64,000 nt of DNA, taken from positions 51,750 through 115,749 of the forward strand of contig NZ_BJXJ01000012.1 of assembly GCF_007990935.1 (NCBI RefSeq), given 5' to 3'. Position numbers and translations under genes: made by a program. Positions 44,054 through 54,207 of the stretch are shown here, piece by piece. The notes beneath the pieces were generated by a model. That model ran no database searches and was not told the origin of the DNA. It saw only the letters and a program-made list of their open reading frames with translations. Source of the stretch: Vibrio sagamiensis NBRC 104589. Lineage in GTDB: Bacteria > Pseudomonadota > Gammaproteobacteria > Enterobacterales > Vibrionaceae. Position 1 is the first letter of the stretch, and each line of letters begins with the position of its first letter.

Positions 44054-44922
44054 AACTTTTTCCTAGTGCTTGATTACTGCCAATATTTTCTAAAGTAAAT
44101 AACGTCATAAAGAACCTATCAGTTAGGCAGTGGTCAGGTTGTTCCCCGTTATCATAAATAGTTTTAACCTTCCTTTTTTCATGTTTTAGCTACAAATCAC
44201 AGAGTTTCCGTTGACTTCGGTTAAATCAAAGGAAGTGATACAAGAGGCAGCAATTCCCCGCTTATCGAAGATAGAAGGTTTAATTACTTCATTATTTTTT
44301 TAAACTCAGTAAAAAGTGACGATATCGCCCTAATTAGACAAAATGAGTCTCAAAATATGATAAATAAATTCTTATCAAAAAATTACAAATGTGAACCTCT
44401 CATGTAGTTAAGCACTAATAAAATTAAGTAGTCTTTCAATCACTTTCAAGGAGGCCAACAGAATGTACATCAGAGGCTTAAGTATGTTGGGTTGGGCCAT
44501 TAGAGATATAATGGGAATAGTGCTGGTTAATAAGGCATTATGGTTTTTTAAAAGATTGTTGGTTTCTTTATCTGTCAGATGTAAATGCCAAAGGTTACTT
44601 TTCTAAACTCCAATTATGTTGTTTAGCTCACTTTGAAGCTAAAACTAATGTAAATAACCCAAGTAACATTATCCAGTACTAAAATTGTCTACAGCAAATC
44701 TTGATTGTTAATGCAATGATGCGCTACTTTTAATACTTTGTTTACTGATTGTTTGTTGTTCTCTTGAGAAGCATTAACCTCTAATTATTTTGTAATGAAG
44801 CGTAAGAATAACTAAGCGCTAAGTTAAAGGGGATTAGCAAAGTGGCATACTGATGTCAAAAGGAGCATTAAAAGAACGGCATAAAGTAAGCATCAAATAA
44901 AAGATAACAAAAGGATATTGCT
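44054..44922. other. Non-coding region between the T3SS terminator and prpB
   Basis: About 870 bp, AT-rich. It contains one short ORF with an excellent ribosome binding site (listed separately) and presumably the prpB promoter. No regulator gene for the prp operon is present here. No repeats or tRNA seen. Confidence 0.5.
44463..44606 (+). CDS. Possible small membrane peptide, 47 residues
   Basis: An ORF beginning MYIRGLSMLGWAIRDIMG with AAGGAGG eight bases before the ATG, a near-perfect ribosome binding site. Residues 5-30 are hydrophobic enough to form one membrane segment, and the C-terminus is basic and holds two Cys. I do not recognise it. The isolated position and strong ribosome binding site are the only support; it could be a leader peptide or chance. 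Confidence 0.3.
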   Translation: MYIRGLSMLGWAIRDIMGIVLVNKALWFFKRLLVSLSVRCKCQRLLF

Positions 44923-45822
44923 ATGAGCTTAACCTCAGGGGCGCGTTTCAGGCTCGCACTTAAAAGCAACTCGCCATTGCCTATTGTAGGGGCAATTAAC
45001 CCTTATTGTGCCATGATGGCTAAACAGCTGGGACACCAAGCGATTTACCTATCCGGAGGTGGTGTCGCCAATGCCTCCTACGGTCTTCCAGACTTGGGGA
45101 TAACGACATTAAATGACGTACTGGTTGATGCTGAACGGATCACAAACTCATGTGATTTACCATTATTGGTTGATATTGATACGGGTTTTGGCGGTGCTTT
45201 TAGTATTGCGAGAACGATTAAATCGATGGAAAAAGCGGGGGTTGCGGCTGTACACATAGAAGACCAAGTCGCACAAAAAAGATGTGGTCACCGTCCTAAT
45301 AAAGCCATTGTTAGCCAACAAGAAATGGTTGATAGGATTAAAGCAGCAGTTGATGCACGTCGTGATGATGATTTTGTTGTGATGGCCAGAACAGATGCGT
45401 TTGCAGTAGAAGGTATCGATAAAGCAGTGGATCGAGCTATTGCTTGCATTGAAGCCGGTGCCGACATGATCTTTCCTGAAGCTGTCAATCAGCTTCATCA
45501 ATACGAATATTTTTCGAACTCTCTAAAACAAGCCATCGGCAAGCCTGTGCCAATCTTGGCTAATATTACTGAATTTGGTCAAACCCCATTATTTGATCGT
45601 GAAGAGCTAGCTGGTTCAGGTGTTGATATGGTCTTATATCCATTAAGTGCTTTTCGAGCGATGAACAAAGCAGCAGAAATGGTCTATTCCCACCTCATTA
45701 AAGTCGGCAATCAAGAAGCGTTACTACCGTCGATGCAGACACGTGAAGAGCTGTATGAATACCTTGGTTATCACCAGTTTGAGAACAAGCTTGATGAATT
45801 ATTTTCACAGCAAAAAGAATAA
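44923..45822 (+). CDS. prpB: 2-methylisocitrate lyase PrpB
   Basis: A 299-residue enzyme that splits 2-methylisocitrate into pyruvate and succinate, the last step of propionate breakdown. The isocitrate-lyase family signature [13 protein letters not shown] includes the catalytic Cys (about residue 123), and [10 protein letters not shown] supplies metal-binding Asp residues. The length equals the family norm. It opens the operon prpB-prpC-acnD-prpF and has a GGATA-type ribosome binding site. Confidence 0.96.
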   Translation: MSLTSGARFRLALKSNSPLPIVGAINPYCAMMAKQLGHQAIYLSGGGVANASYGLPDLGITTLNDVLVDAERITNSCDLPLLVDIDTGFGGAFSIARTIKSMEKAGVAAVHIEDQVAQKRCGHRPNKAIVSQQEMVDRIKAAVDARRDDDFVVMARTDAFAVEGIDKAVDRAIACIEAGADMIFPEAVNQLHQYEYFSNSLKQAIGKPVPILANITEFGQTPLFDREELAGSGVDMVLYPLSAFRAMNKAAEMVYSHLIKVGNQEALLPSMQTREELYEYLGYHQFENKLDELFSQQKE

Positions 45823-45936
45823 ACTTGCCATTCATAGCCAAGATTACAAAAGATAGAAACTAAACTAAAACGGCCCTGAAACTGGAATGCTATGAAATAA
45901 TACACGAAGGTAGGTCGGGCATAAAAGGAGTTCAGA

Positions 45937-47079
45937 ATGTCTCAATGCATTGATACAAAAACGGAATTAGGTGGTGCTGGATTGCGTGGTCAAAGTGCAG
46001 GCGTCACGTCGTTATGCACAGTTGGTAAAACTGGCACCGGTCTGACTTACCGTGGCTATGATATTACCGACTTAGCCACTCACGCTGAATTTGAAGAAGT
46101 TGCTCATCTTTTGTTACGTGGTCACTTACCAAATAGACAAGAACTCGATGCCTACAAAACGCATTTGATTTCGCTCAGAGGATTACCAGGGGTACTAAAA
46201 GAAGCGCTAGAGTTAATTCCTGCCGATGCCCATCCTATGGATGTAATGCGAACAGGGTGCTCTATTTTGGGGAACTTAGAACAAGAAGAAAGTTTTGAGC
46301 AGCAGCTTCATGCCACAGAAAGAATGCTTGCGTTATTTCCTGCCATTATTTGTTACTGGTACCGTTTCAGTCATCACGGGTTAAGAATAAAAACTCGTGA
46401 CAGAACGGAAGACAGCCTTGGTGGATACTTCTTAAAGTTACTGACAGATAAATCTCCGACTGAAACCCACAAAAAAGTCATGCACTGTTCACTGATTTTA
46501 TATGCGGAACATGAGTTTAATGCATCAACTTTTGCAGCCAGAGTATGTGCTTCAACATTATCTGATATTCATTCATGTATAACCGCTGCAATTGGGACTC
46601 TTCGTGGCCCATTACACGGTGGAGCAAATGAAGCTGCGATGGAAATGATACAAGATTGGCAGACACCCGATGAAGCAGAAGCAATAATTATGCAAATGCT
46701 TGATAGTAAAGATAAAATTATGGGGTTTGGTCATGCTATTTATCGCGAAAGTGATCCGAGGAACGCTTTGATCAAATCTTGGTCTGAAGCCCTGTCCAAA
46801 GAAGTTGGTGATACATCTCTTTATGCGGTATCTGAACGTGTTGAGTCAGTAATGAAGCGTGAAAAAGGGCTGTTTTGTAATGCGGACTTTTTCCATGCTT
46901 CTGCTTATCACTTTATGGACATTCCAACTAAATTATTTACTCCAATCTTTGTCATGAGTCGCTTAACGGGTTGGGCTGCGCATGTATTCGAGCAGCGAGC
47001 TAATAATCGGATTATTAGACCAAGTGCTGATTATACAGGGCCTGAACATCAAGATTGGGTACCTATTGACCAGCGCTAG
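45937..47079 (+). CDS. prpC: 2-methylcitrate synthase PrpC
   Basis: A 380-residue citrate-synthase-fold enzyme joining propionyl-CoA and oxaloacetate. The signature GLRGQSAGVTSLCTVG at the N-terminus, TYRGYDITDLA, and the catalytic regions HGGANEAAM and MGFGHAIYRESDPR (His and Asp) are all typical of PrpC rather than GltA. An AAAAGGAG ribosome binding site lies upstream. It follows prpB by 114 bp. Confidence 0.96.
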   Translation: MSQCIDTKTELGGAGLRGQSAGVTSLCTVGKTGTGLTYRGYDITDLATHAEFEEVAHLLLRGHLPNRQELDAYKTHLISLRGLPGVLKEALELIPADAHPMDVMRTGCSILGNLEQEESFEQQLHATERMLALFPAIICYWYRFSHHGLRIKTRDRTEDSLGGYFLKLLTDKSPTETHKKVMHCSLILYAEHEFNASTFAARVCASTLSDIHSCITAAIGTLRGPLHGGANEAAMEMIQDWQTPDEAEAIIMQMLDSKDKIMGFGHAIYRESDPRNALIKSWSEALSKEVGDTSLYAVSERVESVMKREKGLFCNADFFHASAYHFMDIPTKLFTPIFVMSRLTGWAAHVFEQRANNRIIRPSADYTGPEHQDWVPIDQR

Positions 47080-47084
47080 AACTG

Positions 47085-47120
47085 ACGCCTTTTCGGTATG
47101 ACTGAAAAGGCGTTACTTTT
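47085..47120 (+). terminator. Hairpin between prpC and acnD (possible attenuator)
   Basis: A 10-bp perfect stem (ACGCCTTTTC, 47085-47094, with GAAAAGGCGT, 47104-47113) followed by TACTTTT. The T-run is interrupted, so it may give partial termination or protect the mRNA end and set different levels for prpBC and acnD-prpF. Confidence 0.5.
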
Positions 47121-47224
47121 CATAAACGTTTTATCCCCAAGTAACTCCAATACTGGACTACTCGGTAATAACATGCAGCGCGTCCTACTCAAGAGGTAGT
47201 GAAAGACAGAATGGAAGCCGTATA

Positions 47225-49825
47225 ATGAACCAGACCTGCCGTATAAACTCTCAATATCGTAAACGCCTACCCGGAACCTCGTTAGAATACTTTGATGCTC
47301 GTGAAGCCGTGAATGCCATTAAGGCGGGCTCTTATGAGCAAATGCCTTACACAGCACGAGTCTTAGCCGAACAGTTAGTACGACGCTGTCATCCAAATGT
47401 CTTACACGACAGTCTCGAGCAATTAATTGAACGTAAGAGCGACCTCGATTTTCCATGGTATCCTGCCCGAGTGGTGTGTCATGACATTTTAGGACAGACC
47501 GCATTAGTTGATTTAGCTGGCTTAAGAGATGCCATTGCAGAGCAGGGAGGCGATCCCTCTAGAGTGAACCCTGTCGTTGAAACTCAGTTGATCGTTGATC
47601 ACTCATTAGCCGTTGAGCACGCGGGTTTTGAAGCGGATGCATTTGAAAAAAACAGGGCTATAGAAGAACGCCGCAACGAGGATAGGTTTCATTTTATAGA
47701 GTGGTGTAAGCGTGCTTTTGAAAATGTCAGTGTGATACCGGCAGGTAATGGCATCATGCACCAAATTAACTTGGAAAAGATGTCTCCAGTAGTACAAGTG
47801 AAAGATGGAATTGCTTATCCGGATACTTGTGTAGGTACGGACAGCCATACACCGCATGTCGATGCTTTGGGAGTATTAGCCATAGGAGTTGGAGGGCTTG
47901 AAGCAGAAACCGTGATGCTTGGTCGCCCATCTATGATGAGGTTACCCGATATTGTTGGGGTAAAACTGGAGGGTAAGCGTCAGCCAGGCATTACTGCAAC
48001 CGACATTGTTTTAGCGATCACTGAGTTTCTGCGTCAAGAGGGTGTAGTGTCTTCCTATTTAGAGTTTTTTGGTGAAGGTGCCCGCTCTTTAACCATTGGT
48101 GATCGTGCAACCATTTCGAATATGACACCAGAATATGGCGCAACAGCTGGAATGTTTTTCATCGATGAGCAAACGATTGAATATTTAAGACTTACTGGTC
48201 GAGATGCAGAGCAAGTTGCCCTAGTTGAGAGCTATGCCAAGCAAACGGGCCTGTGGGCTGATGCGCTGGAAAATGTTGTATATGAGCGACTATTACATTT
48301 TGATTTATCGAGTGTAGAACGGAATATGGCTGGCCCATCCAATCCTCATCGTCGTCTGCCAACGACAGAGTTGACTCAAAGAGGGATTGCCGGCGATTGG
48401 GAGTTGCGAGAAGGTGAATTACCAGATGGTGCAGTGATCATTGCAGCGATTACCTCCTGTACGAATACAAGTAATCCCAGAAACGTGGTTGCAGCGGGGC
48501 TTTTAGCACAAAAAGCGAACCAATTGGGATTGAACCGAAAACCTTGGGTCAAGTCCTCATTTGCACCCGGATCTAAAGTCGCTCGATTATACTTAGAAGA
48601 AGCTGGTCTATTAACAGAACTTGAACAATTAGGTTTTGGTATCGTTGCTTATGCATGTACGACATGTAATGGAATGAGTGGCGCGTTAGATGACGATATC
48701 CAACAAGAAGTGATTCGGCGGGACTTATACACAACAGCGGTATTATCAGGTAACCGTAATTTCGATGGTCGAATTCACCCTTACGCCAAACAAGCCTTTT
48801 TAGCCTCCCCACCATTAGTTGTGGCCTATGCATTAGCAGGGACGATTCGTTTTGATATAGAACGTGATCCTTTAGGGGTTGATAAAGCTGGGAAGCCGAT
48901 TTATCTCAGTGAATTGTGGCCAACAGATGCAGAAATTGACGCCGTCGTGGACCAATTTGTTAAGCCTGAACAGTTTAATCAAGTGTATATTCAGATGTTT
49001 AAACTTTCAGAGCAGGACAAACTTAGCCCTCCACTTTACCAGTGGCGCCCAAAGAGTACTTATATTCGGCGTCCCCCTTATTGGGAAGGAGCCTTATCAA
49101 AGCCAAGAGAGCTCACTGGCATGCGCCCATTGGCCATACTAGGCGATAACATCACCACTGATCATTTATCCCCATCTAACGCAATATTAGCAAGCAGTGC
49201 TGCTGGTGAGTATCTTACTCGAATGGAGGTGCCTGAAGAAGACTTTAACTCTTATGCAACACATCGAGGAGACCATTTAACGGCACAGCGGGCTACTTTC
49301 GCAAACCCTAAGCTATTCAATGAAATGATCAAGCAAGATGGAAAGCCTGTCCAAGGTTCTTTAGCCCGCGTGGAACCTGATGGCAAAGTGATGAGGATGT
49401 GGGAAGCGATTGAAACTTATATGGAACGACAGCAGCCTCTTATCATTATTGCTGGAGCGGATTACGGTCAAGGTTCGTCGAGAGACTGGGCAGCTAAAGG
49501 CGTTCGGTTAGCGGGAGTGGAAGCGATTGTCGCTGAAGGTTTTGAAAGGATCCATCGAACGAATTTAGTTGGAATGGGAGTCTTACCTTTACAGTTTTAT
49601 GCAGGTACTGATCGCTTAGTATTGGGCTTAGAGGGGAGTGAGCAATATGACGTTATTGGTGATATTACCCCCAAAGCCAAATTAACCTTGAGAATAACTC
49701 GAACAAGTCATGAAGTCATAGACATTCCCGTCATTTGCAGGTTGGATACAGAAGATGAAGTACTAGTCTATAAATCAGGTGGTGTATTACAGCGTTTTGC
49801 TCAAGATTTTTTGGCTCACGACTAA
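47225..49825 (+). CDS. acnD: Fe/S-dependent 2-methylcitrate dehydratase AcnD
   Basis: An 866-residue aconitase-family enzyme that, with PrpF, replaces PrpD in the methylcitrate cycle. The cluster Cys residues lie in ITSCTNTSNPRN and YACTTCNGMSG; the swivel domain has ITTDHLSPSNAI and DYGQGSSRDWAAKG. The first GTDSHTPHVDALGVLAIGVGG block is the aconitase substrate region. The size matches the family. It is followed after 10 bp by prpF. Confidence 0.96.
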   Translation: MNQTCRINSQYRKRLPGTSLEYFDAREAVNAIKAGSYEQMPYTARVLAEQLVRRCHPNVLHDSLEQLIERKSDLDFPWYPARVVCHDILGQTALVDLAGLRDAIAEQGGDPSRVNPVVETQLIVDHSLAVEHAGFEADAFEKNRAIEERRNEDRFHFIEWCKRAFENVSVIPAGNGIMHQINLEKMSPVVQVKDGIAYPDTCVGTDSHTPHVDALGVLAIGVGGLEAETVMLGRPSMMRLPDIVGVKLEGKRQPGITATDIVLAITEFLRQEGVVSSYLEFFGEGARSLTIGDRATISNMTPEYGATAGMFFIDEQTIEYLRLTGRDAEQVALVESYAKQTGLWADALENVVYERLLHFDLSSVERNMAGPSNPHRRLPTTELTQRGIAGDWELREGELPDGAVIIAAITSCTNTSNPRNVVAAGLLAQKANQLGLNRKPWVKSSFAPGSKVARLYLEEAGLLTELEQLGFGIVAYACTTCNGMSGALDDDIQQEVIRRDLYTTAVLSGNRNFDGRIHPYAKQAFLASPPLVVAYALAGTIRFDIERDPLGVDKAGKPIYLSELWPTDAEIDAVVDQFVKPEQFNQVYIQMFKLSEQDKLSPPLYQWRPKSTYIRRPPYWEGALSKPRELTGMRPLAILGDNITTDHLSPSNAILASSAAGEYLTRMEVPEEDFNSYATHRGDHLTAQRATFANPKLFNEMIKQDGKPVQGSLARVEPDGKVMRMWEAIETYMERQQPLIIIAGADYGQGSSRDWAAKGVRLAGVEAIVAEGFERIHRTNLVGMGVLPLQFYAGTDRLVLGLEGSEQYDVIGDITPKAKLTLRITRTSHEVIDIPVICRLDTEDEVLVYKSGGVLQRFAQDFLAHD

Positions 49826-49835
49826 GGTGAATGAG

Positions 49836-51017
49836 ATGAAGAGTACAATAAATGATCAATGCGCCATTCCAGCGACTTATATGCGAGGTGGGACAAGTAA
49901 AGGAGTATTTTTTCGCTTATGTGATTTACCCAAAGAGGCGCAGGTTGCCGGAGAGTATAGAGACAGACTTTTAAGAAGGGTGATTGGCAGCCCTGATCAT
50001 TATGGTAAGCAGATTGATGGTATGGGTGGTGCTACATCGAGCACAAGTAAAGTCGTGATCATTTCAAAAAGTAACAGTGTGGATCACGATATAGACTATC
50101 TCTTTGGCCAAGTTTCTATCAATGAACCTTTAGTGGATTGGAGTGGTAATTGTGGCAATCTTTCTGCTGCAGTCGGTCCCTTTGCTTTGCATTCAGGACT
50201 TATTTCTAAAGAAAGGATACCATTGAATGGTGTTGTAAAAGTCCGAGTATGGCAAGCTAATATCAATAAAACCATTGTTGTGCATGTTCCCGTTGTTGAT
50301 CGACACGTGCAAGAAAGTGGTAATTTCCAATTAGATGGAGTGACGTTTCCATCTGCCGAAATTCCAATAGATTTCATGTCGCCTACCGTCAACGAAAGTG
50401 GAATTTTTCCGACAGGCCATATTGTCGACGAACTTATTGTGTCTAATGTTGGACATTTTAATGCTACTTTTATTTCTTCAGGCATCCCTACTATTTTTAT
50501 CGAGGCGAGTGCGGTGGGTTATGAAGGAACAGAATTACAAGATGATATTAATAGGGATGAGTCCGCCTTGGAAAAACTTGAGTTGATTCGCGCGTATGGT
50601 GCGATCAAAATGGGGCTGATTTCATCGCTTGAAGAGGCTCAAGTACGTCAACATACTCCAAAGCTTGTATTGGTTTCTAAACCTAAAGCTTATCGTTCGT
50701 CTTGTGGAAAATGGTTTGAGAAACATGAGATAAATTTTAATGCACGTGCTCTTTCTATGGGAAAGCTTCATCACGCTATGATGGGAACTGCAGCTGTTGC
50801 GATTGCTTCTGCTGCACGTGTACCAGGCACCATAGTGCATCAAGTTTTCAATGGTGATCATCAGGGACCGATTACTTTTGGCCATCCCTCTGGAAGTTTG
50901 ACTGTTGGAGCTGAGGTGATTCAAAAAGGCGATAAGTGGGTAGTTGAAAAAGTCACAATGAGCCGGAGTGCAAGAAGGTTAATGGAAGGTGTGGTATTTA
51001 TTCCGAGGGGTTTATAG
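49836..51017 (+). CDS. prpF: 2-methylaconitate cis-trans isomerase PrpF
   Basis: A 393-residue protein of the PrpF/AcnD-accessory family. It opens with AIPATYMRGGTSKGVFF and has DWSGNCGNLSAAVGPFA, with the active-site Cys, both diagnostic. It isomerises the AcnD product so that the 2-methylisocitrate route continues. I chose the ATG at 49836 with an AAGGTG box over the upstream frame from 49779. It ends the prp operon. Confidence 0.95.
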   Translation: MKSTINDQCAIPATYMRGGTSKGVFFRLCDLPKEAQVAGEYRDRLLRRVIGSPDHYGKQIDGMGGATSSTSKVVIISKSNSVDHDIDYLFGQVSINEPLVDWSGNCGNLSAAVGPFALHSGLISKERIPLNGVVKVRVWQANINKTIVVHVPVVDRHVQESGNFQLDGVTFPSAEIPIDFMSPTVNESGIFPTGHIVDELIVSNVGHFNATFISSGIPTIFIEASAVGYEGTELQDDINRDESALEKLELIRAYGAIKMGLISSLEEAQVRQHTPKLVLVSKPKAYRSSCGKWFEKHEINFNARALSMGKLHHAMMGTAAVAIASAARVPGTIVHQVFNGDHQGPITFGHPSGSLTVGAEVIQKGDKWVVEKVTMSRSARRLMEGVVFIPRGL

Positions 51018-51437
51018 CCAATAAATTTCAAAGCTAATGGTCCTTTGGACTTTGGAGTAAGCTTTCAGATTAAATGTTTCAAAAAGAGTTGGAGTAAGTC
51101 AATAAATGTCAGGTCTATGTTATTTGTTTCAGGATTGAGTTAAAAGTTAAAGATTATTGATTTATTTTTAAGTGGTTGATAAATAATATATTTTTTTTCA
51201 TAATTTTGAGGGGGGAAGGTATATTTCATTTTTATGTTTGTTTTTTAGACTTTTATTTTGACCACTCTTGACGCTTAGCTGCCATGGAGTTGACACGGGT
51301 GGTTTTTTTAAGGATAAAGTTAACGTCTTGTTGATTTAACAACTTGTCGGTGCGTTGAGTTAATAATTATCAATGACTTATATACATGATTGATTTTATA
51401 CTACCTAAGTATAAATACACTTTTAATTTGGATTTTT
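51018..51437. other. AT-rich intergenic region after prpF
   Basis: About 420 bp with long T-runs near 51190-51300 but no clean stem-loop terminator and no coding-like ORF. Nothing else is seen. Confidence 0.5.
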
Positions 51438-51914
51438 ATGATACCTGAATTTAGTATTACGCCGGCACAGATAAGTGATTTGGATACTCTGAATGAAATG
51501 ATGTTTGATTTGCACCAAGAGCATCACGTAAAAGAGCCAGAGTTGTTTAAAACACCTGAAGATATAGAGCAAGAAAAAAGCATAGCTCGGTATTTCGATA
51601 ACCCTGAGTGTCTAGTGTATAAAGCGGTAATGAAGAAAAAAATAGTAGGTTTTATTACTGGGCATTTTTGTGAACTCATCTCTACCGTAAGCAAACCTAT
51701 GATGATGGGCAGTATCGATGAACTGTATGTGGCACCTTCGTTCCGAAAAATGGGGATTGCAAAAGATCTTATCAGAAAAATAGAATCTACTTTTATTGAT
51801 TATGGTGTAAAACAGACTTTCGTTGAAGTTTGGCATTTTAATCAAACGGCAGTTTCATTTTATCGAGAGCATGGTTTTGTGCATCATATCCATTGGTTAA
51901 GGAAACCAGTTTGA
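51438..51914 (+). CDS. GNAT-family N-acetyltransferase
   Basis: A 158-residue GNAT protein. The acetyl-CoA loop is in IDELYVAPSFRKMGIAKDLIRKIE (the R/Q-x-x-G-x-A pattern) and the C-terminal strand is VEVWHFNQTAVSFYREHGF, a common ending of this family. The substrate is unknown. The ATG at 51438 (MIPEFSITPAQ) places the first strand correctly; the longer frame from 51390 adds a hydrophobic segment that does not belong to the fold. Confidence 0.85.
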   Translation: MIPEFSITPAQISDLDTLNEMMFDLHQEHHVKEPELFKTPEDIEQEKSIARYFDNPECLVYKAVMKKKIVGFITGHFCELISTVSKPMMMGSIDELYVAPSFRKMGIAKDLIRKIESTFIDYGVKQTFVEVWHFNQTAVSFYREHGFVHHIHWLRKPV

Positions 51915-52302
51915 AGTAAAACTTAGCAATAGCCAACTAACCTCGTTTAAAGACTCCTTATGAGTTACTTGAGTAAAGGCAACAAGTTAAGAATTAAACC
52001 TGTAAATTTATGCTTTTAAGCAGTATGAGGAGCAAAGTTGTTCCTCAAACAATTATTTAAATAGCCCATTCAAAACCTCATCATGTTGAGCGGGCTCTTG
52101 TACAAGCATCAGAAATTGAACTTTATGTATTTAAGAAGAAAGTATACTAAATTTAAACTATTACTTATAAAAGTAACAACAAGATTTTAGAAGTAATAAG
52201 AGCCCTAAAATCAACTACTGCAGTATTTAATCCAATAAAAAATACTGTATTCGTAGGTTTACCTAGATGTCATTGCTTTTCGAATATTTTAAGGTTTAAC
52301 TA
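51915..52302. other. Intergenic region after the GNAT gene
   Basis: About 390 bp. A short stem TGAGGA/TCCTCA (about 52026-52048) followed by an AT-rich stretch may terminate the GNAT transcript. No other gene or repeat is recognised. Confidence 0.45.
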
Positions 52303-53724
52303 GTGTTAAGACAGTTCATTTATATAATATTTACGGCTTTGCTTACCCTCTGTATTGTTTTGGCTAATCATTCATCCGCTCAAGAAAAAATTGATGCGGT
52401 AAACTGTATTATCCGTGCAGATAACAAGCTTGTTTTAACGCATGAAGTGATGACAAACACTCTCTCAGTGCCCGGTGGCCACCTCGAGGGGCAAGAAAAA
52501 AATATTTCGGCAGTCGAAAGGCAGACATGGGAAGAAACGGGTATTGTTGTTTCCGCGGGTAAGATGCTCGGTACAATAAAGAATATCGCATTTTATGATT
52601 GTATACCAGAAGCTGACATCGTTGCTTTTTATACGACAAACCATTTTGGAGGGTATGAATTCCCAACTTGGTTTGCTCCAGAGTATGGTACATATACTGC
52701 TTCTGCAATGTTAGTTAACCCTTACGAGTTAAATGTTCATGAATATCGTTTCCCAGCTGAATGGAACGAAATAAAGGAGATGTTTAACCAAGCGACTGAA
52801 AGTCATTTGTCTTTTACTAAAAACATGATCAATTCTACATCTAAAACTAGGCAAGCAGAGCTAAAGTGGCTGAGTAGTTTTCAGAATTGGTCTAATTCAT
52901 TATCAGTAAGCAGTCGTGATCTGGTTGTTTTAACTGCAATAGGCTTAATGAGTCTTGCTGGCCCAACAGCAAAATTGTTTTTGTTTCCTTTTCTTATTTG
53001 GCGATTTGGTCAGTCTTTTGCTCATCGAGTATTTTTCGCGATTTCAATCAGCTCAGTTATAGTATTATTTGCTCAACAAACTTTTGTCTTACCACGACCA
53101 CACGTTTACATCCCAGTGGCAGAACTATTTCATAGTTCTGGCTATAGCATGCCAAGTTTAACCACAACAATATGGTTTTGTATATTAGTTCTATTGTTTA
53201 AAAAAGCAGGCAATTTTGGTAACAATCGATACACTTGGTTAGCTGCTCTTGTCACTTTTTTAGTCATGGCAAGTAAGTTCTTTTTGGCAACCCTTTTTAT
53301 TTCGGATATTGTAGTGAGTGCTCTTTTAGGAAGTTTGATTGCTTGGCATATATATCGCTTGGATGAAAATACAAATTTAAATGTAGATACGCTGTTAATC
53401 TCTCAAAAAGTATGGTTCCTTTTAGCTGGAACTACTTTGATCTTCACAATGATTTGGCCAATACCTGCCTTTAAAGTTTGGCTGGGAATCTTTTTATCAG
53501 CAGCTTTGTTAAGAATATTTTTTAGAGGAAAACATCTTCAATTAAACTTTAGGAAAATGATATTCTCTATTATTTTACTTGTTGGGACTAGCTACTTTCT
53601 TTTCTATTTAAAGTCACTACTTACATTTAGTCGTTTTTGGTCAGAATTCTTATTCATTATCCATTACCCGATTTTAATGTGTGTTCTAATGTTGCTTGCG
53701 AGTAAGAAAGATAAAAATATCTAG
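52303..53724 (+). CDS. Exported Nudix domain fused to a degenerate PAP2 membrane domain
   Basis: A 473-residue fusion. A signal peptide (residues 1-27, ending NHSSAQ) precedes a Nudix domain (residues 29-165) and a PAP2-like domain with several membrane spans (residues 200-473). The Nudix box reads GHLEGQE, 7 residues, RQTWEETGI: the canonical RE is RQ. In the PAP2 part the usual K-x6-RP is Q-x6-RP, PSGH is PSLT, and SR-x5-H-x3-D is SK-x5-L-x3-D, so both catalytic His are missing. Other vibrios carry intact Nudix-PAP2 fusions, as far as I recall. The GTG start has an AAGG box 8 bases upstream. Confidence 0.75.
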   Translation: MLRQFIYIIFTALLTLCIVLANHSSAQEKIDAVNCIIRADNKLVLTHEVMTNTLSVPGGHLEGQEKNISAVERQTWEETGIVVSAGKMLGTIKNIAFYDCIPEADIVAFYTTNHFGGYEFPTWFAPEYGTYTASAMLVNPYELNVHEYRFPAEWNEIKEMFNQATESHLSFTKNMINSTSKTRQAELKWLSSFQNWSNSLSVSSRDLVVLTAIGLMSLAGPTAKLFLFPFLIWRFGQSFAHRVFFAISISSVIVLFAQQTFVLPRPHVYIPVAELFHSSGYSMPSLTTTIWFCILVLLFKKAGNFGNNRYTWLAALVTFLVMASKFFLATLFISDIVVSALLGSLIAWHIYRLDENTNLNVDTLLISQKVWFLLAGTTLIFTMIWPIPAFKVWLGIFLSAALLRIFFRGKHLQLNFRKMIFSIILLVGTSYFLFYLKSLLTFSRFWSEFLFIIHYPILMCVLMLLASKKDKNI

Positions 53725-54207
53725 AGTATCGATTATTTGAATATAGTATTTGCATTTAATTTTAACATTCATTTTTCTGGAAAAACTCTTTATATAACAA
53801 ATGCTTTAGTTAAAGTCTTTATCTAGCTCCAAGAATCCTTGTTACTGTATTCTTTCCGAACTTAAGAATAATTTCACCCTGAGCAGCTTTATAATAATTG
53901 CACAGACGTCTAACTTTCTTATGATCAACTTTGTAGTTAATAACATATTATCACAAGAGTAGAAATCTCATTTTGAGAATTAAAAAGAGAGAATGGAAAG
54001 TAAATTTACATCGACGAATCAAACTGAAGATGGACTTAACTTTTAAGATCATGAAATTTTTTGTTTTTCTTAGATAAAAATAAACTCTATTTCGTTGGCC
54101 TTGATCTTGCTTATTTAATTTGTGCGGCGAAGAGCATAAAAATTTTAATAGCTCTCGCAAACTTTTTATAAATTCTTTCAAAACGTTAACCACAAAAGAG
54201 ATAAGTT
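53725..54207. other. Intergenic region with a short coding-like fragment
   Basis: About 480 bp. On the minus strand about 42 codons (about 53819-53947) read protein-like, KVDHKKVRRLCNYYKAAQ then ILKFGKNTVTRILGAR and a stop, without an ATG or ribosome binding site; it may be a gene fossil. The minus-strand ORF at 53951-54193 is Lys/Leu/Phe-biased and looks like AT-rich noise. Nothing else is seen. Confidence 0.35.

Noticed and set aside
44853..44900. A 15-codon ORF (MSKGALKERHK) just before prpB as a leader peptide
   Set aside because: No cluster of regulatory codons, no paired hairpins; likely chance.
53951..54193. Minus-strand ORF of 80 codons upstream of the LruC gene
   Set aside because: Composition is dominated by Lys, Leu, Phe and Ser as expected from random AT-rich DNA, and it occupies the LruC promoter region; no ribosome binding site or family sign.
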